A stretch of 39,515 nt of DNA from CAYRVX01 sp964642165. Its GTDB lineage: Bacteria; Planctomycetota; Phycisphaerae; SM23-33. The stretch spans positions 1 to 39,515 of the forward strand of contig CAZXOC010000029.1 in the NCBI GenBank assembly GCA_964642165.1. Reading direction: 5' to 3'. This document shows positions 1 to 8,999 of this stretch, piece after piece. The position numbers and the translations under genes are program-made. How positions within the stretch are numbered: the stretch's first letter is position 1; each line of letters opens with the position of its first letter. The notes beneath the pieces were generated by a model. It had not been told where the DNA came from and searched no databases. It saw only the letters and a program-made list of their open reading frames with translations.

Positions 1-225
1 GTCGCACAGCGCGACGACGTCCTCGCCGCCGACGGCGCGGATGTCGCCGCCGCCCTGCCCGCCGACGCCGATGCCGGCGATGCGGATCCGATCGCTCGGC
101 GCCCGCCGCCCAGGGCCGCCCAACACGCCCCGCGGCACGATCGTGAACGCCGCCGCCGCGCCCGCGCCGCCGAGGAACCGCCTCCTGCCGATCGTCTTGC
201 CGTTGGTCTTGCTTCTGCCTGTCAT
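1..225 (-). CDS. Gfo/Idh/MocA-family oxidoreductase, N-terminal part
   Basis: This is the first 75 codons of a gene that runs off the left edge of the window. Residues 13-37 are a Tat signal (RRRFLGG followed by an alanine-rich stretch), so the enzyme should be exported folded. Residues 46-74 begin a Rossmann fold: a beta strand RIRIAGIGVGGQG followed by DIRAV and VVALCD. This is the usual start of secreted NAD(P)-dependent sugar or inositol dehydrogenase-like proteins, which are abundant in planctomycetes. The start at 225 is preceded by a purine-rich GGGAAGAGG. The substrate cannot be inferred. The family call rests on the N-terminus only. Confidence 0.8.
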   Translation of the reverse strand, partial: MTGRSKTNGKTIGRRRFLGGAGAAAAFTIVPRGVLGGPGRRAPSDRIRIAGIGVGGQGGGDIRAVGGEDVVALCD

Positions 226-471
226 TGCCTCTTCCCAACCTCGAGGACCGAATGAGCCTGGACGAACCGGATCGCCACACGAGCTTCTGGGTACTTGAAC
301 AGGCCGGTTGGGCCGATGGGGCGGTGGGGGACAAACGGGAAGTCGCGCGGGGTGGCGGCGGGCAAGCGTCCGACGAGGCCCCACCACGGGAACGACGGCA
401 TGGCAGAGGCCCTGCTCGTGGCTTCGGGTCCGCGGCAAGGCCAAGCGCAGACCGCGCCCCCCGACAGCGGG

Positions 472-720
472 CTATGCGACCTCGGTCTGGCGCTTGAGCT
501 GCTCGTAGAGGGCGTCCGGGGCCAGGTCCGCTCCGGTGGGCCAGCAGACGGCGCCGAACTCGTCCACCCTCACCTGGGCGAACAGCTCGACGTCCCTCAG
601 CGGCTCGAACGCCGGCCCGAAGAGCCGGTCCTTCACCGACACCACGCCTTCCGTGCCGTCGGAGAACCGGACCTTCAGCGTCCAGTCCTTGCCCGCCTCG
701 ACGGATACGACCTTCTCCAT
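472..720 (-). CDS. DUF2442 domain protein
   Basis: This is an 82-residue protein. It follows the DUF2442 pattern: a beta strand with FSDGTEGVV (19-27), then FEPLRD (38-43), ELFAQVRVDEFG (45-56), and VCWPTGADLAPDALYEQL (58-75). DUF2442 proteins are small and often sit beside DUF4160 genes, where a toxin-antitoxin role has been suggested. I see no DUF4160 partner in the flanking 120 bases on either side, so it appears solitary. The start at 720 has a GGAG ribosome-binding site 8 bases upstream. It lies 122 bases after the fucosidase stop on the same strand. Its function is unknown. Confidence 0.85.
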   Translation of the reverse strand: MEKVVSVEAGKDWTLKVRFSDGTEGVVSVKDRLFGPAFEPLRDVELFAQVRVDEFGAVCWPTGADLAPDALYEQLKRQTEVA

Positions 721-842
721 GTCGGTCACTCCAGCGGCTCGATCGCCTCCAGGGGCTGGTGGGCTCGGGCCAGGAGCCAGTTCGCCCTCGACTGCTCGCA
801 GTGTTCCGCGAAGCGTCCGTCGAGGGCTCCGACACGGGGGCA

Positions 843-2285
843 CTACACCTTCGGCGTGATCTTGAGGGCGAAGGCGTGCTCGCAGGGCGGCTCGGCCGGG
901 AGCCGGACCTTCAGCCCGCGCCGCGTGCGGGACCACGTCACGGGCTGCTTCGCGCCGAGCAGCTCGACCTTGGCGATCTCGCGGGGCTGGAGCCGCAGGC
1001 CGCCGGCGAGCGACTGGATGGTGACCTCGCCGCCCTCCGGCCAGGCCAGGACGATCGCGTAGAGCACCTCGCGGCGTGTGGTGAAGCGGACGTCGCGGGC
1101 GGTGAAGGGCCGGCGCTTCGTGTCGGTGAAGCCGCCCGAGGCGACCCGCGTGGGCCCCTCGCCGAAGACCTTCCACGGGCGCGTGTCGTAGATCGCCTCG
1201 CCGTTGACCGAGAGCCACCGCCCGATGTCCCGCAGGATCTGCCGGTCGGCCTGGGGGATGGTGCCGTCCGGCGCCGGGCCGACGTTCAGCAGCAGCGCCC
1301 CGTTCTTGCTGACGATGTCCGCGAGGTCGTGGACGATGGACTCGGCGGTCTTGTAGTCCGGCTCGGCGACGTAGCCCCAGGAGTTGGTCGCGACGGCGGT
1401 GTCGGTCTGCCAGAAGTGCGGGTGGATGTCGTCGAGCCGCCCGCGCTCGACGTCGAAGACGGCCGTGCCCGGCGGGAACGCCTCGTGCTTGTAGTTGATG
1501 GCCACGCCGCGCCCCCACTGGCTGCCGCGGTTGTAGTAGTAGGCGGCGAACGTCCGCAGGTACGGCTCGAAGGCGGGCTCCTGGATCCACCAGTCGAACC
1601 AGACGAGCTGCGGGCGGTAGGCGTCCACCAGCTCGCACGTGCGGGCGAGCCAGTCGTCGAGGAACTCCTGGTTGGGCTGCGTGTCGCGGGGCTGGGCGGG
1701 CCCGTACAGCCCGGCGTAGCGCGCGTCCTGCACGTCGGAGTCGAACTCCATGCCGCCGCCGAGGAACCACCAGTGCTCGGCGCGGTGGCTGGACAGGCCG
1801 AACGTCAGCCACTGCCGCCGGACGGCGTCGGCGAGCTCGCCGATCAGGTCGCGCTTCGGGCCCATCTTCGCGGCGGTCCAGTCGGACAGGGAGCAGTCGT
1901 ACATGGCGAAGCCGTCGTGGTGCTCGGCGACGGGCACGACGAACTTCGCCCCGGCCTGGCGGAATAGGTTCGCCCAGGCGTCGGGGTCGTAGCTCTCCGC
2001 CGTGAGCCGCGGGATGAAGTCCTTGTAGCCGAACTCGCTCTGCGGGCCGTACGTCGCGACGTGGTGGTCGAACTCCTTCGAGCCCTGCACGTACATGTGG
2101 CGCGCGTACCACTCGTTGCCGAAGGCCGGAACGCCGTAGACGCCCCAGTGCAGGAAGATGCCGAACTTGCCGTCCAGGTACCACCGCGGGACCTCGTAGT
2201 CGGCCAGGGAGTCCCAGCGGGGCGTGAACGGCCCGCCGGCGGCCACCTCGTGGATCGCCTCCATCCTGTCTGACGCTCGCGCCAT
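843..2285 (-). CDS. alpha-L-fucosidase, GH29 family
   Basis: This 480-residue glycoside hydrolase should remove terminal alpha-L-fucose from glycans with retention of configuration. GH29 signatures are present in order: FGIFLHWGVYGVPAF (41-55), the substrate-binding VPVAEHHDGFAMYDC (117-131), LVWFDWW (227-233) with the probable nucleophile Asp231, and the family string SKNGALLLNVGPAPDG (326-341). The C-terminal 110 residues look like the beta-sandwich. The start at 2285 was chosen for the AAGGA ribosome-binding site 7 bases upstream; an in-frame ATG at 2429 would add a disordered tail. I see no signal peptide, so the enzyme may be cytoplasmic, unlike the Tat-exported sulfatases nearby. Together they suggest stepwise breakdown of a fucosylated, sulfated polysaccharide. 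Confidence 0.93.
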   Translation of the reverse strand: MARASDRMEAIHEVAAGGPFTPRWDSLADYEVPRWYLDGKFGIFLHWGVYGVPAFGNEWYARHMYVQGSKEFDHHVATYGPQSEFGYKDFIPRLTAESYDPDAWANLFRQAGAKFVVPVAEHHDGFAMYDCSLSDWTAAKMGPKRDLIGELADAVRRQWLTFGLSSHRAEHWWFLGGGMEFDSDVQDARYAGLYGPAQPRDTQPNQEFLDDWLARTCELVDAYRPQLVWFDWWIQEPAFEPYLRTFAAYYYNRGSQWGRGVAINYKHEAFPPGTAVFDVERGRLDDIHPHFWQTDTAVATNSWGYVAEPDYKTAESIVHDLADIVSKNGALLLNVGPAPDGTIPQADRQILRDIGRWLSVNGEAIYDTRPWKVFGEGPTRVASGGFTDTKRRPFTARDVRFTTRREVLYAIVLAWPEGGEVTIQSLAGGLRLQPREIAKVELLGAKQPVTWSRTRRGLKVRLPAEPPCEHAFALKITPKV

Positions 2286-2643
2286 CGCGCTGTCCTTGGT
2301 CGGGTTCGCCCGGGCCAACAGGGGAACCGATGCGGCCGCGGGAAGCAAGCCCCGGGGCCCTCCTGCCCCGGCGCCGGCCACGGCGGACGGCGACCTGCGG
2401 CTCGGCTCCGTGCCGCGGGAGGAGACCATGCAGATCCGCGCTGCGCACGTGGCTCGACCCCGGCATTTTTCGGGTTGACAGCATAGCGGTGCGCGGGACA
2501 ATGGTGTGCTAAGTGAGGAGTCGAAAACTGGAGAAGAGGGAAGGCGCTGTGGAAGGTTCGTCTTCCCAACCGGAGGCCCGAGACATTCGCGCGCCGTTGT
2601 CGTCGGAATCTGCGGCCCGACGCGCGGAGGAGGAGATGGAGGC
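2286..2643. other. divergent intergenic region
   Basis: This region of 358 bases separates the fucosidase from the PEP-CTERM gene. It holds a probable plus-strand promoter at 2475-2502. A small inverted repeat (GGAAG, loop, CTTCC) lies at about 2551-2566, and a strong GGAGGAGGAG-type ribosome-binding region lies at 2627-2638. I see no convincing gene in it. Confidence 0.5.
2475..2502 (+). promoter_or_regulatory. sigma-70-type promoter for the PEP-CTERM gene
   Basis: There is a perfect -35 TTGACA at 2475-2480, a 16-base spacer and a -10 GACAAT at 2497-2502 (4 of 6 matches to TATAAT). It would give a leader of about 135 bases before the ATG at 2644. Confidence 0.5.
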
Positions 2644-2973
2644 ATGTTCCAGAAAGCCTTAGTGGCATTGGCCCTCCTGGTTTGCGCCGGGACAGCCGCG
2701 GCCAACACCAGTTGGTCCCAGACGTTCAGCGTCACCCCGTCGGCGCCGTTCGANNNNNNNNNNNNNNNNNNNNNNNNNNNNNNNNNNNNNNNNNNNNNNN
2801 NNNNNNNNNNNNNNNNNNNNNNNNNNNNNNNNNNNNNNNNNNNNNNNNNNNNNCCGGCAGGGCTGGAGGTCCTCGGGCAGCCGACGATCATCCCCGAGCC
2901 GTTGTCCCTGGTGGCCGGGTTCTTCGCGCTCGGCATGGTCGGCACGTACCTGCGCAAGCGCCGGGCGGCGTGA
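2644..2973 (+). CDS. PEP-CTERM sorting-domain protein, interrupted by an assembly gap
   Basis: The 5' part encodes a clear Sec signal peptide (MFQKALVALALLVCAGTAAA, cleavage near 21) and begins a secreted protein. The 3' part encodes the PEP-CTERM sorting signal: IIPEP, a hydrophobic helix (LSLVAGFFALGMVGTYL) and the basic end RKRRAA. Proteins with this tail are handled by an exosortase/archaeosortase-like enzyme and usually end at the cell surface or in exopolysaccharide. The middle is replaced by 100 Ns at 2754-2853, the conventional gap of unknown size. The shared reading frame across the gap therefore carries no information, and the two ends could belong to different genes. A very strong GGAGGAGGAGATGGAGGC ribosome-binding region precedes the ATG. 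Confidence 0.7.
   Translation: MFQKALVALALLVCAGTAAANTSWSQTFSVTPSAPFXXXXXXXXXXXXXXXXXXXXXXXXXXXXXXXXXXPAGLEVLGQPTIIPEPLSLVAGFFALGMVGTYLRKRRAA
2754..2853. other. assembly gap of 100 Ns
   Basis: There are exactly 100 N characters, the standard scaffold-gap length. The missing sequence may be shorter or far longer than 100 bases. Confidence 0.99.
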
Positions 2974-3145
2974 GGGCCGGATCGCGGACGCGGCCCCGGC
3001 GGCCGGGCTCTCGGAACGCGCAGCGCGGGCCGGCGGGCTGGGATGGGCGCGCGCTTCTGCCCTGCCGCATGCAGAACACGGGCGCGGGCACACGAGCCGC
3101 CGTTCCCCTGCGGAGGCAGGCCGCCGCGCAGAGGCTGCCGACAGG

Positions 3146-4828
3146 CTACGTGGACGGGGGCGACGCTCCGCTTCCGGCCCGGAAACGCGTGTACTCGGGG
3201 TCTTGCGTCTTGAACTCGCCGAACGGCCCCGGCACCCGCTGAAGGTACTGCCGCAACAGCTTGCGCATCTCCTTCAGCACGCCGGCATGGTTGGCGTCCG
3301 CGGCGAGGTTGCTGCGCTCCAACGGGTCCTTGCGGATGTCGTAGAGCTGGTCGGCGTCGAAGTAGCTCTCGCCGTGGACTTCGTAGTGGTTGAGCTCGGC
3401 CTTGGTGGGCGCCCGGCCGTGCGTCATGCCCTTCCGGTTGCCGGCCCTGGCCAGGAGCTTCTTGTGCTTGGCGGCCAGCGGCTTGCCGGGCTTGCCCGCC
3501 AGGGGATTCGTCTCGTGGTTGTCCGGGAACCGCACGGCGATATAGCGGTACGCGCCGCGTTGGACCACGCGAGCGAACCCGTAGGACATGAATACGGAGT
3601 CGCGCCAGTCCCTGGGTGCCCTGCCTCTCAGCAGCGGCACGATGCTCCGCCCGTGCAGGAGCATCCCCTCGGGCCTGCGGGCCTTGGCGAGCTCCATGAA
3701 CGTCGGCACGAGGTCGAAAGAACGAACGAAGTGCTCGTCCTTGCGGCCGGGCCGGACCACACCCTTCGGCCAGCGCACCACGAGCGGCACGTGGAAGCCG
3801 TCGTGGTAGGCCGAGTCCTTCCCGTGGTTGTCGTGGCCGTTGTCGTTGTGCAGGACGACCAGCGTGTTCTCGTCGGCCCCCATGCTCCGGAGCTTGGCAA
3901 GAATGGCGGTCAGTGCGTCGTCGATCCAGAGGGCGGGCGCGGCAGAGCGGGGCGGAAGGCCCCGGGCCTTGACGCGGTCGATGCAGGACCGGCGCGAAGG
4001 CTGCACGCCGGTGGGCGGCTGGGTGAGCGAGCCGGCCTCCGTCGCCAGCGGGCTGCCCTTGGTGAGCGAGTCGTACTCGTTGGGCGCATGCAGCATGGAC
4101 GTGGAGTAGACCAGGAAGAACGGCTTGCGTCTTCTCTGGGCGATGCCCAGGAACTCCAGCGCCTTGCTCGTCATGTGCTCCACGTTGTGGACGGCGTTCT
4201 TCCGTGTGGCGAAGTGCGGCTGGATGTTCCCCCGATGCACGTACAGCGGGTGGTCGAACCCGAAGTGCCTCATCTGCTTCTGCCGGAGGCGCTGGTTCTC
4301 CTCGAGCTTGCGGGCCACCTCCGGGTCGTCCGGGTCCCAGGCCGGGTCGATCTTGTGATAGTCGCCGCTCTTGTCGATCCCGTCGGTCTTGCCGATGATG
4401 CAGGTCAGGTAGCCGGCGTCGCGGAGGACGCGCGCGACGTTGTCCTCGTGCAGCAGGGCCTTGCCGCTGTTGCTGAATCGGACGTACCCGTTGCGGTGCC
4501 GCGCCGCCGCGAGCGTTCCCGGATCGATCGCCGTGGACGGCCGGCGGCCGGTGAACAGAGAGAACCTCGCCGGCGAGCACGACGAGCCGGCGCAGTAGCA
4601 GCGCGTGAACCGGACGCCCTCGTCGGCGAGCCGCTTGAACGAGGGCGTGTAGACGCCCTCCGGGTTGTGGAACTGGTACTCGCTCCACAGCGCGTCGTCG
4701 GTCAGGAACAGCACGATGTTCGGGCGGCCGTCGGCCTGGGCCGCAACGGCCCGGCCGGCGAAGGCCAGCGCGGCGGGTGCCGCGCCCATCGCGTTCAGGA
4801 AGTCCCGTCGTGTGATCGCTCCGGCCAT
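3146..4828 (-). CDS. Tat-exported sulfatase, CSPAR type
   Basis: This 560-residue type I sulfatase should hydrolyse sulfate esters, probably on a polysaccharide. Residues 6-30 are a Tat signal (TRRDFLNAMG followed by an alanine-rich helix). Residues 37-47 (NIVLFLTDDAL) carry the metal-binding Asp44-Asp45. The formylglycine motif CSPAR is at 84-88, with Cys84 as the residue to be oxidised, followed by SLFTGRRPS. A later HNDNGHDNHGK string supplies further metal and substrate residues. The C-terminal LYDIRKDPLERSNLA is typical of the family. It needs a formylglycine-generating enzyme, which is not in this window. It starts 19 bases after the stop of the upstream sulfatase, so the two form an operon. 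Confidence 0.93.
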   Translation of the reverse strand: MAGAITRRDFLNAMGAAPAALAFAGRAVAAQADGRPNIVLFLTDDALWSEYQFHNPEGVYTPSFKRLADEGVRFTRCYCAGSSCSPARFSLFTGRRPSTAIDPGTLAAARHRNGYVRFSNSGKALLHEDNVARVLRDAGYLTCIIGKTDGIDKSGDYHKIDPAWDPDDPEVARKLEENQRLRQKQMRHFGFDHPLYVHRGNIQPHFATRKNAVHNVEHMTSKALEFLGIAQRRRKPFFLVYSTSMLHAPNEYDSLTKGSPLATEAGSLTQPPTGVQPSRRSCIDRVKARGLPPRSAAPALWIDDALTAILAKLRSMGADENTLVVLHNDNGHDNHGKDSAYHDGFHVPLVVRWPKGVVRPGRKDEHFVRSFDLVPTFMELAKARRPEGMLLHGRSIVPLLRGRAPRDWRDSVFMSYGFARVVQRGAYRYIAVRFPDNHETNPLAGKPGKPLAAKHKKLLARAGNRKGMTHGRAPTKAELNHYEVHGESYFDADQLYDIRKDPLERSNLAADANHAGVLKEMRKLLRQYLQRVPGPFGEFKTQDPEYTRFRAGSGASPPST

Positions 4829-4847
4829 CGACGCCGCCTCCCTCGGG

Positions 4848-6353
4848 TCAGCCGTTCTTCTCCAGGAACTTCTTCCGCACCGCCTCCCACCGCTTGCGTT
4901 TGCCCGCCTTCTTCTTCAGGTAGCGCTCGTACATCGGCCCGCTCGTCGGCGCGGCCGGGTACTTCTCCAGGACCCGTTCGATCAGCGCGATGTCCCTGGC
5001 CAGCTCGCCCTCGGCCCTGCCCTTCCGGATGCGCCGGTAGGCCTCCTGGTCCACCGTGCCCCTGGTGTCCCAGTAGAGCCCCAGCCCGTCGCGGACGACG
5101 CGGCGCGTGCGGACCATCCGGTACTCGGCGTTGTAGGAGTAGAGCCACTCCCGGTGGCGGTCGGCCTTGCCGGAGAGGAACGGGACGAGGCTCTTGCCGT
5201 CGAACTCGTACCCCCGGGGCAGCCGGGCGCCCGTCAGCTCGGCCAGCGTCGGGGCGACGTCGGCCAGGCTCGCGAGGTCGTCCACCTCGCCCCGCGCTTT
5301 GACCAGCCCCGGGCCGTAGACGATCATCGGGACCTTCGGGCCGTGCTCCTTGATGGCCCCCTTGAGGCCCTTGCCGTACGGGGTGGTCGCGTTGTCCGTG
5401 GTCAGCAGGATGAGCGTGTTCTTCTCGATGCCCAGGGCCACGGTCTGCTTGATCAGCTCGCCGACGCAGTAGTCAAGGTACTGCACGTGGTAGTTGATTC
5501 CCGGCGGCGTCTTCTTGCCGGTCCGCTTGCCGCTTGCGTCGCGCCGCGGCACGCCGGGGTAGCCCATGCGGTCCTTGTCGAAGTCCCAGTTCGAATGGCC
5601 CAGGTGCGCCGGCCAGTAGACGAAGAACGGCTCGCCGGCCCCGTGCCGCCGCCGGATGAAGTCCTGGATGAACTTCAGCTCGATGTCGGCGGCGAAGTCG
5701 TCCCACGTGGTCTTGAACGTCCGTTCCTTGCCGTCCGGCGAACCGGCATGGTCGGGATGGTTGTGGAGCGAGTACCCCGGGTTCCAGTAGTACGACGGCT
5801 TGCCCTTGCCGGACCCGGTCGGCTTCTTGTCCGCCGGCGCCCGGGCGGCATGTCGGCCCGGCGTGAAGACATACTCGTCGAAGGCGTAGCCGGCCCGCGT
5901 CCCACCGAGCTGCCACTTCCCGACGAACTGCGTCGCGTAGCCCGCCTTCCGGGCGATCTGCCCGAGCGTCAGGTGACCGCCGTAGAGCGGGTAGCCCTTC
6001 TCGCCCTCGACCGGGCCGAACTCGTTGGACCACCACTGCGTGCGGTGGGCGTAGCGGCCGGTCAGGATCATCCCCCGGCTGGGGTGGCACAGCGGGCTGG
6101 CCCAGGCGTGCTTGAACTGCACGCCGCGGGCCTTCATCCTCGCCAGGACGGGCGTGGCGCAGGGGGCGTCCTTGTAGGTGGGGTTGGGGATCCCGTAGGT
6201 CGGGAACTCCTTGGCCGAGATGTCGTCGGCCATGATGACGATGAGGTTCGGCCTGCCGGCGCGCGCTGCGGCCCGTGCGAGGCCCGGCAGACCGAGCGCC
6301 GCGGCCGAGACGCCCGCGGCCTTGAGGAAGGATCGCCTGTCCACTGCACGCAT
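4848..6353 (-). CDS. Tat-exported sulfatase, CHPSR type
   Basis: This is a 501-residue sulfatase and the first gene of a two-gene operon. A Tat signal (VDRRSFLKAAG, 4-14) runs to about residue 30. Residues 35-45 (PNLIVIMADDI) carry Asp43-Asp44. The formylglycine motif CHPSR is at 89-93 and is followed by GMILTGRY. FVGKWQLGG and LLTTDNATTPYG are later active-site strings; the latter replaces the more usual SDNG. The start at 6353 places the twin-arginine motif near the N-terminus; an in-frame ATG at 6413 would put 20 unlikely residues before it. It differs from its neighbour in the motif region and metal-site strings, so the two probably act on different sulfated linkages. Confidence 0.93.
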   Translation of the reverse strand: MRAVDRRSFLKAAGVSAAALGLPGLARAAARAGRPNLIVIMADDISAKEFPTYGIPNPTYKDAPCATPVLARMKARGVQFKHAWASPLCHPSRGMILTGRYAHRTQWWSNEFGPVEGEKGYPLYGGHLTLGQIARKAGYATQFVGKWQLGGTRAGYAFDEYVFTPGRHAARAPADKKPTGSGKGKPSYYWNPGYSLHNHPDHAGSPDGKERTFKTTWDDFAADIELKFIQDFIRRRHGAGEPFFVYWPAHLGHSNWDFDKDRMGYPGVPRRDASGKRTGKKTPPGINYHVQYLDYCVGELIKQTVALGIEKNTLILLTTDNATTPYGKGLKGAIKEHGPKVPMIVYGPGLVKARGEVDDLASLADVAPTLAELTGARLPRGYEFDGKSLVPFLSGKADRHREWLYSYNAEYRMVRTRRVVRDGLGLYWDTRGTVDQEAYRRIRKGRAEGELARDIALIERVLEKYPAAPTSGPMYERYLKKKAGKRKRWEAVRKKFLEKNG

Positions 6354-6537
6354 GTCTGCTGGTTCTCCCGGCCGATGGACACGACGGTCCCCAGCCGACG
6401 TTCCCCATACCACGCCCGGCGCGGGCCCCGCGCGGAGGCGATGGTCTTATTGCCCTGCGATGGTGCCGCCCCCCGGCGAGGAAGAGCGGAGGAAGCGGAG
6501 CGAAGCGATGCTGCGCTCTTGCCTCGCAGGCCGGTAC

Positions 6538-6610
6538 TGGGCAGGGGCGGAATTGAACCGCCGACACCGTGATTTTCAGTCACGTGCTCTACCAACTGAG
6601 CTACCTACCC
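6538..6610 (-). tRNA. tRNA-Phe (GAA)
   Basis: This is a complete 73-base cloverleaf. The acceptor stem GGGTAGG pairs with CCTGCCC with one T-G pair. The D arm GCTCAGTTGGTAGAGC and the T arm GGCGGTTCAATTCCGCC are canonical. The anticodon loop CTGAAAA reads GAA for phenylalanine. The discriminator is A. The CCA end is not encoded. Confidence 0.97.
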
Positions 6611-6643
6611 GGTGTCGGTTCGCGCCGAATCGCGACGCACCCT

Positions 6644-6671
6644 ACTTTAGCACGCTCGCGAGGCCTGTCAA
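6644..6671 (-). promoter_or_regulatory. tRNA-Phe promoter
   Basis: On the minus strand there is a perfect TTGACA at 6671-6666, a 16-base spacer and TAAAGT at 6649-6644. Transcription would begin near 6637, about 27 bases before the mature tRNA 5' end. Confidence 0.8.
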
Positions 6672-6721
6672 GCCCTTGCGCGGGCGAATCGACCGGTTCG
6701 CGGCCCGGTCCGCGAGCGGGC

Positions 6722-8941
6722 CTACTGCGTCTTGTACTCCACGCGCTGGCTGATGGCGCGGAGGTGGAACCAGAGGCGCATCAGGGCGATCCGCTGCTGG
6801 TAGAAGATGCGCTGGGCGATCTCGGGGCGCTTCTCCTCGTACTCGGACCGCACCACGGGGCGGAAGCCGATCCGCTCCATCACGAGCACTTCGGCGCGGA
6901 CCGGCAGGGGCACGGCGGCGACGGCGGGCGGGGGCGGCACCGCGCTGGGCTCGACCTTCTCGGGCATCAGCTTGAACGCCGCCGCGATGACGTGGGCCTG
7001 CTGTTCCGGCGTCTCCAGCTCCAGCTCCGGGACGTTCGACCAGGTCATGTTCGGCGTCCTTCGGGGGAACAGCCCGGTGGAGAACGTCTCGAGCTTCCGC
7101 GCGCCCCCGACGGTCTCGATCCCGACGGTCTCGGCGGCCTTGCGGAACTTCTCGCCGTCCTGGACGGCCTTCCGGAAGGCGGCCTCCAGCTTCAGGTCGG
7201 CCACCACCTGCTTGCGGAGGTCGTCGTTGAGCTTGTCGGGCACGTGCCCGGGGACGGCCCGCACGAGGCGCCAGACCAGCCGCCCGGGCGTCTCGCCGCG
7301 GAGGTACATTCGCGGCCCGGAGGCGCCTTCCCTGACCATGGGCGTTTCCCGCGGGTCGCTGGAGAGCCCCTGGGCGGAGAAGGCGGTCTGGAGCAGCGAT
7401 TGCCCGCCGGCGGGATTGATGAAGGCCTCGGCCAGGACCTCGTCCTCGGCAAGCTCCTCCCGGGTGCTGAGGGGCGTCTGCCGGACGCGCAGCGGGAAGA
7501 AGTCCACGCCCCGGCCGTCCTTCGTGACGGAGAACAGGGCACGCTTGAAGCCGTCGCAGGTGGCCCAGTGCAGCTTGGGGCCCTTCACCTGCCGGCTGAT
7601 CTCGTCGAGGGCGGCGCCGAGCGTCATGCCCTCGGCCTGCAGGGAGACCTTCAGATCGGGCTCGAGGGTGTTGCCGTCGTGACGGCCCCAGGGATACGCG
7701 ATGGCCTGGAGACCGACGGCGTCGGCCAGTCGCCCGACGGCCTGGTCCAGCCGCTCGTCCTGGATCTTCACGCCCTTCAGGACGGTGGCGAGCGCCTTGT
7801 CGGCGGGGCGGGTCATGGCCTTGCGCGCCTCGCGGTAGGCCCGGTCGGAATCAACCCCCTGCCCGAGCAGCATGCGCACCGTGCCCTCGACCTGGACGAC
7901 CACCTCGTCCATCTTCGCGCGGACCACCTGGGGCCGAAGCTTCTCGATGATGAGCGGCTTGGCCTCGGCGAAGTTCATGGGCACGTCGATCATCGGGCGG
8001 CTGGTCGGCTGCGTGGACGCGTTGGGGTCCTGCCCGGGGCGGGTCGCGGCGGCGGGGTCGGAGACCTGCTTGACGAACTCGCCCTTGTTGCGATTGTAGT
8101 AGTCGGCGAGCATGTCGTCGTGGGGTCTCGCCGCCCGGCCGATGGCGTCACCCCGAACCAGCAGGTGCTGGAGGCGGGCCCGCGGGGGCTGGCGATAGCC
8201 GAACCCCATGTCCTTCACCTGCCGGGTCTGCTTCGGCAGGCGGGTGCGGTAGAGGTTGAAGTGGTCGTCGATCTGGGCCTGGTTCGGCTCGGGCACGTCC
8301 TCGAGGTAGCTGCCGGCCTCGACGCGCATCACCTGGAGGTCGATCTGCTCCTCCAGGTCGCGGTAGGTCACGCGGATTTCCGTTTCCGACGGCTGGCAGT
8401 TCACCATCGCCTCGGCGAAGCACTTGTTGATCAGCAGCCAGTCGTGGACGGTGCGGCGGACCATGCCCTCGGTCCAGGCGCTGGGCGAGGCGCGCAGGAG
8501 GGCGAGCCGGTGCTTGTACAGGTCGCCGCGCAAGTCGATGTTGGCGAAGAACGTGTCGACGTCGGCCTCGTCGACGAGGATGCCGGAGGCCTTGGCCTCG
8601 GCCAGCAGCAGGGCGTAGGCCAGCGACTGGCTGTCCCGCTCGTTGGCCGTGGTGAGCGTCACGTATGCCGGCTCGGTCGGCCAGGGGGCATACATGAGGC
8701 GGAGCATGTTGCTGCCCAGGCCGAGCTCGCGCAGGATGGCGAGTTCGGCCTCGGCGAGGGAACCGTCCTCGGCGGTGAGGCGTCCCATCCTCGTCCGCGA
8801 GCCCCCGCCCCGGCGGATGAAGCGGTCCAGCCCGCCGCGGATCATCTCGCAGCCCTGCCAGCCGACCAGAAAGGCCACCATCAAGGCGACCATGACCCCG
8901 ATCACCATCTTCTGGTTGCGACGAAAGAATCCCAGTGCCAT
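6722..8941 (-). CDS. membrane-anchored SurA/PpiD-like protein
   Basis: This 739-residue protein starts with a short basic segment and one transmembrane helix (about residues 10-30: QKMVIGVMVALMVAFLVGW), leaving the rest outside the inner membrane. That architecture, plus the helical region at about 85-270, resembles PpiD/SurA-type periplasmic chaperones. A stretch ARLQHLLVRGDA near residue 262 could be a remnant of the parvulin signature, but I cannot see a full catalytic PpiC domain, so isomerase activity is doubtful. A linker near 300-320 is rich in Thr, Gln and Pro, and a proline-valine stretch lies near 670-680. The start at 8941 has AGGAG 6 bases upstream. Its role is probably protein folding or quality control in the envelope. 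Confidence 0.65.
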   Translation of the reverse strand: MALGFFRRNQKMVIGVMVALMVAFLVGWQGCEMIRGGLDRFIRRGGGSRTRMGRLTAEDGSLAEAELAILRELGLGSNMLRLMYAPWPTEPAYVTLTTANERDSQSLAYALLLAEAKASGILVDEADVDTFFANIDLRGDLYKHRLALLRASPSAWTEGMVRRTVHDWLLINKCFAEAMVNCQPSETEIRVTYRDLEEQIDLQVMRVEAGSYLEDVPEPNQAQIDDHFNLYRTRLPKQTRQVKDMGFGYRQPPRARLQHLLVRGDAIGRAARPHDDMLADYYNRNKGEFVKQVSDPAAATRPGQDPNASTQPTSRPMIDVPMNFAEAKPLIIEKLRPQVVRAKMDEVVVQVEGTVRMLLGQGVDSDRAYREARKAMTRPADKALATVLKGVKIQDERLDQAVGRLADAVGLQAIAYPWGRHDGNTLEPDLKVSLQAEGMTLGAALDEISRQVKGPKLHWATCDGFKRALFSVTKDGRGVDFFPLRVRQTPLSTREELAEDEVLAEAFINPAGGQSLLQTAFSAQGLSSDPRETPMVREGASGPRMYLRGETPGRLVWRLVRAVPGHVPDKLNDDLRKQVVADLKLEAAFRKAVQDGEKFRKAAETVGIETVGGARKLETFSTGLFPRRTPNMTWSNVPELELETPEQQAHVIAAAFKLMPEKVEPSAVPPPPAVAAVPLPVRAEVLVMERIGFRPVVRSEYEEKRPEIAQRIFYQQRIALMRLWFHLRAISQRVEYKTQ

Positions 8942-8999
8942 GGGCGCTCCTGTCTTGCCAGTCCGCAGTGTGCTTCCAGGACCTTCAGGCGAACGGATC

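Noticed and set aside
472..2484. A long open frame overlapping the fucosidase gene in another phase.
   Set aside because: It is an arginine-rich shadow of the GC-rich fucosidase gene. Only its last 82 codons (DUF2442) are real, with their own start and ribosome-binding site.
843..4688. A single very long minus-strand open frame running through the N gap.
   Set aside because: It joins the real fucosidase frame to antisense and out-of-frame sequence across 100 Ns. The part beyond 2285 overlaps the sulfatase in the wrong frame and has no domain.
6722..8941. A catalytic PpiC isomerase assignment.
   Set aside because: Only one short stretch resembles the parvulin signature; the rest of the catalytic pattern is not visible, so I limited the call to a SurA/PpiD-like architecture.
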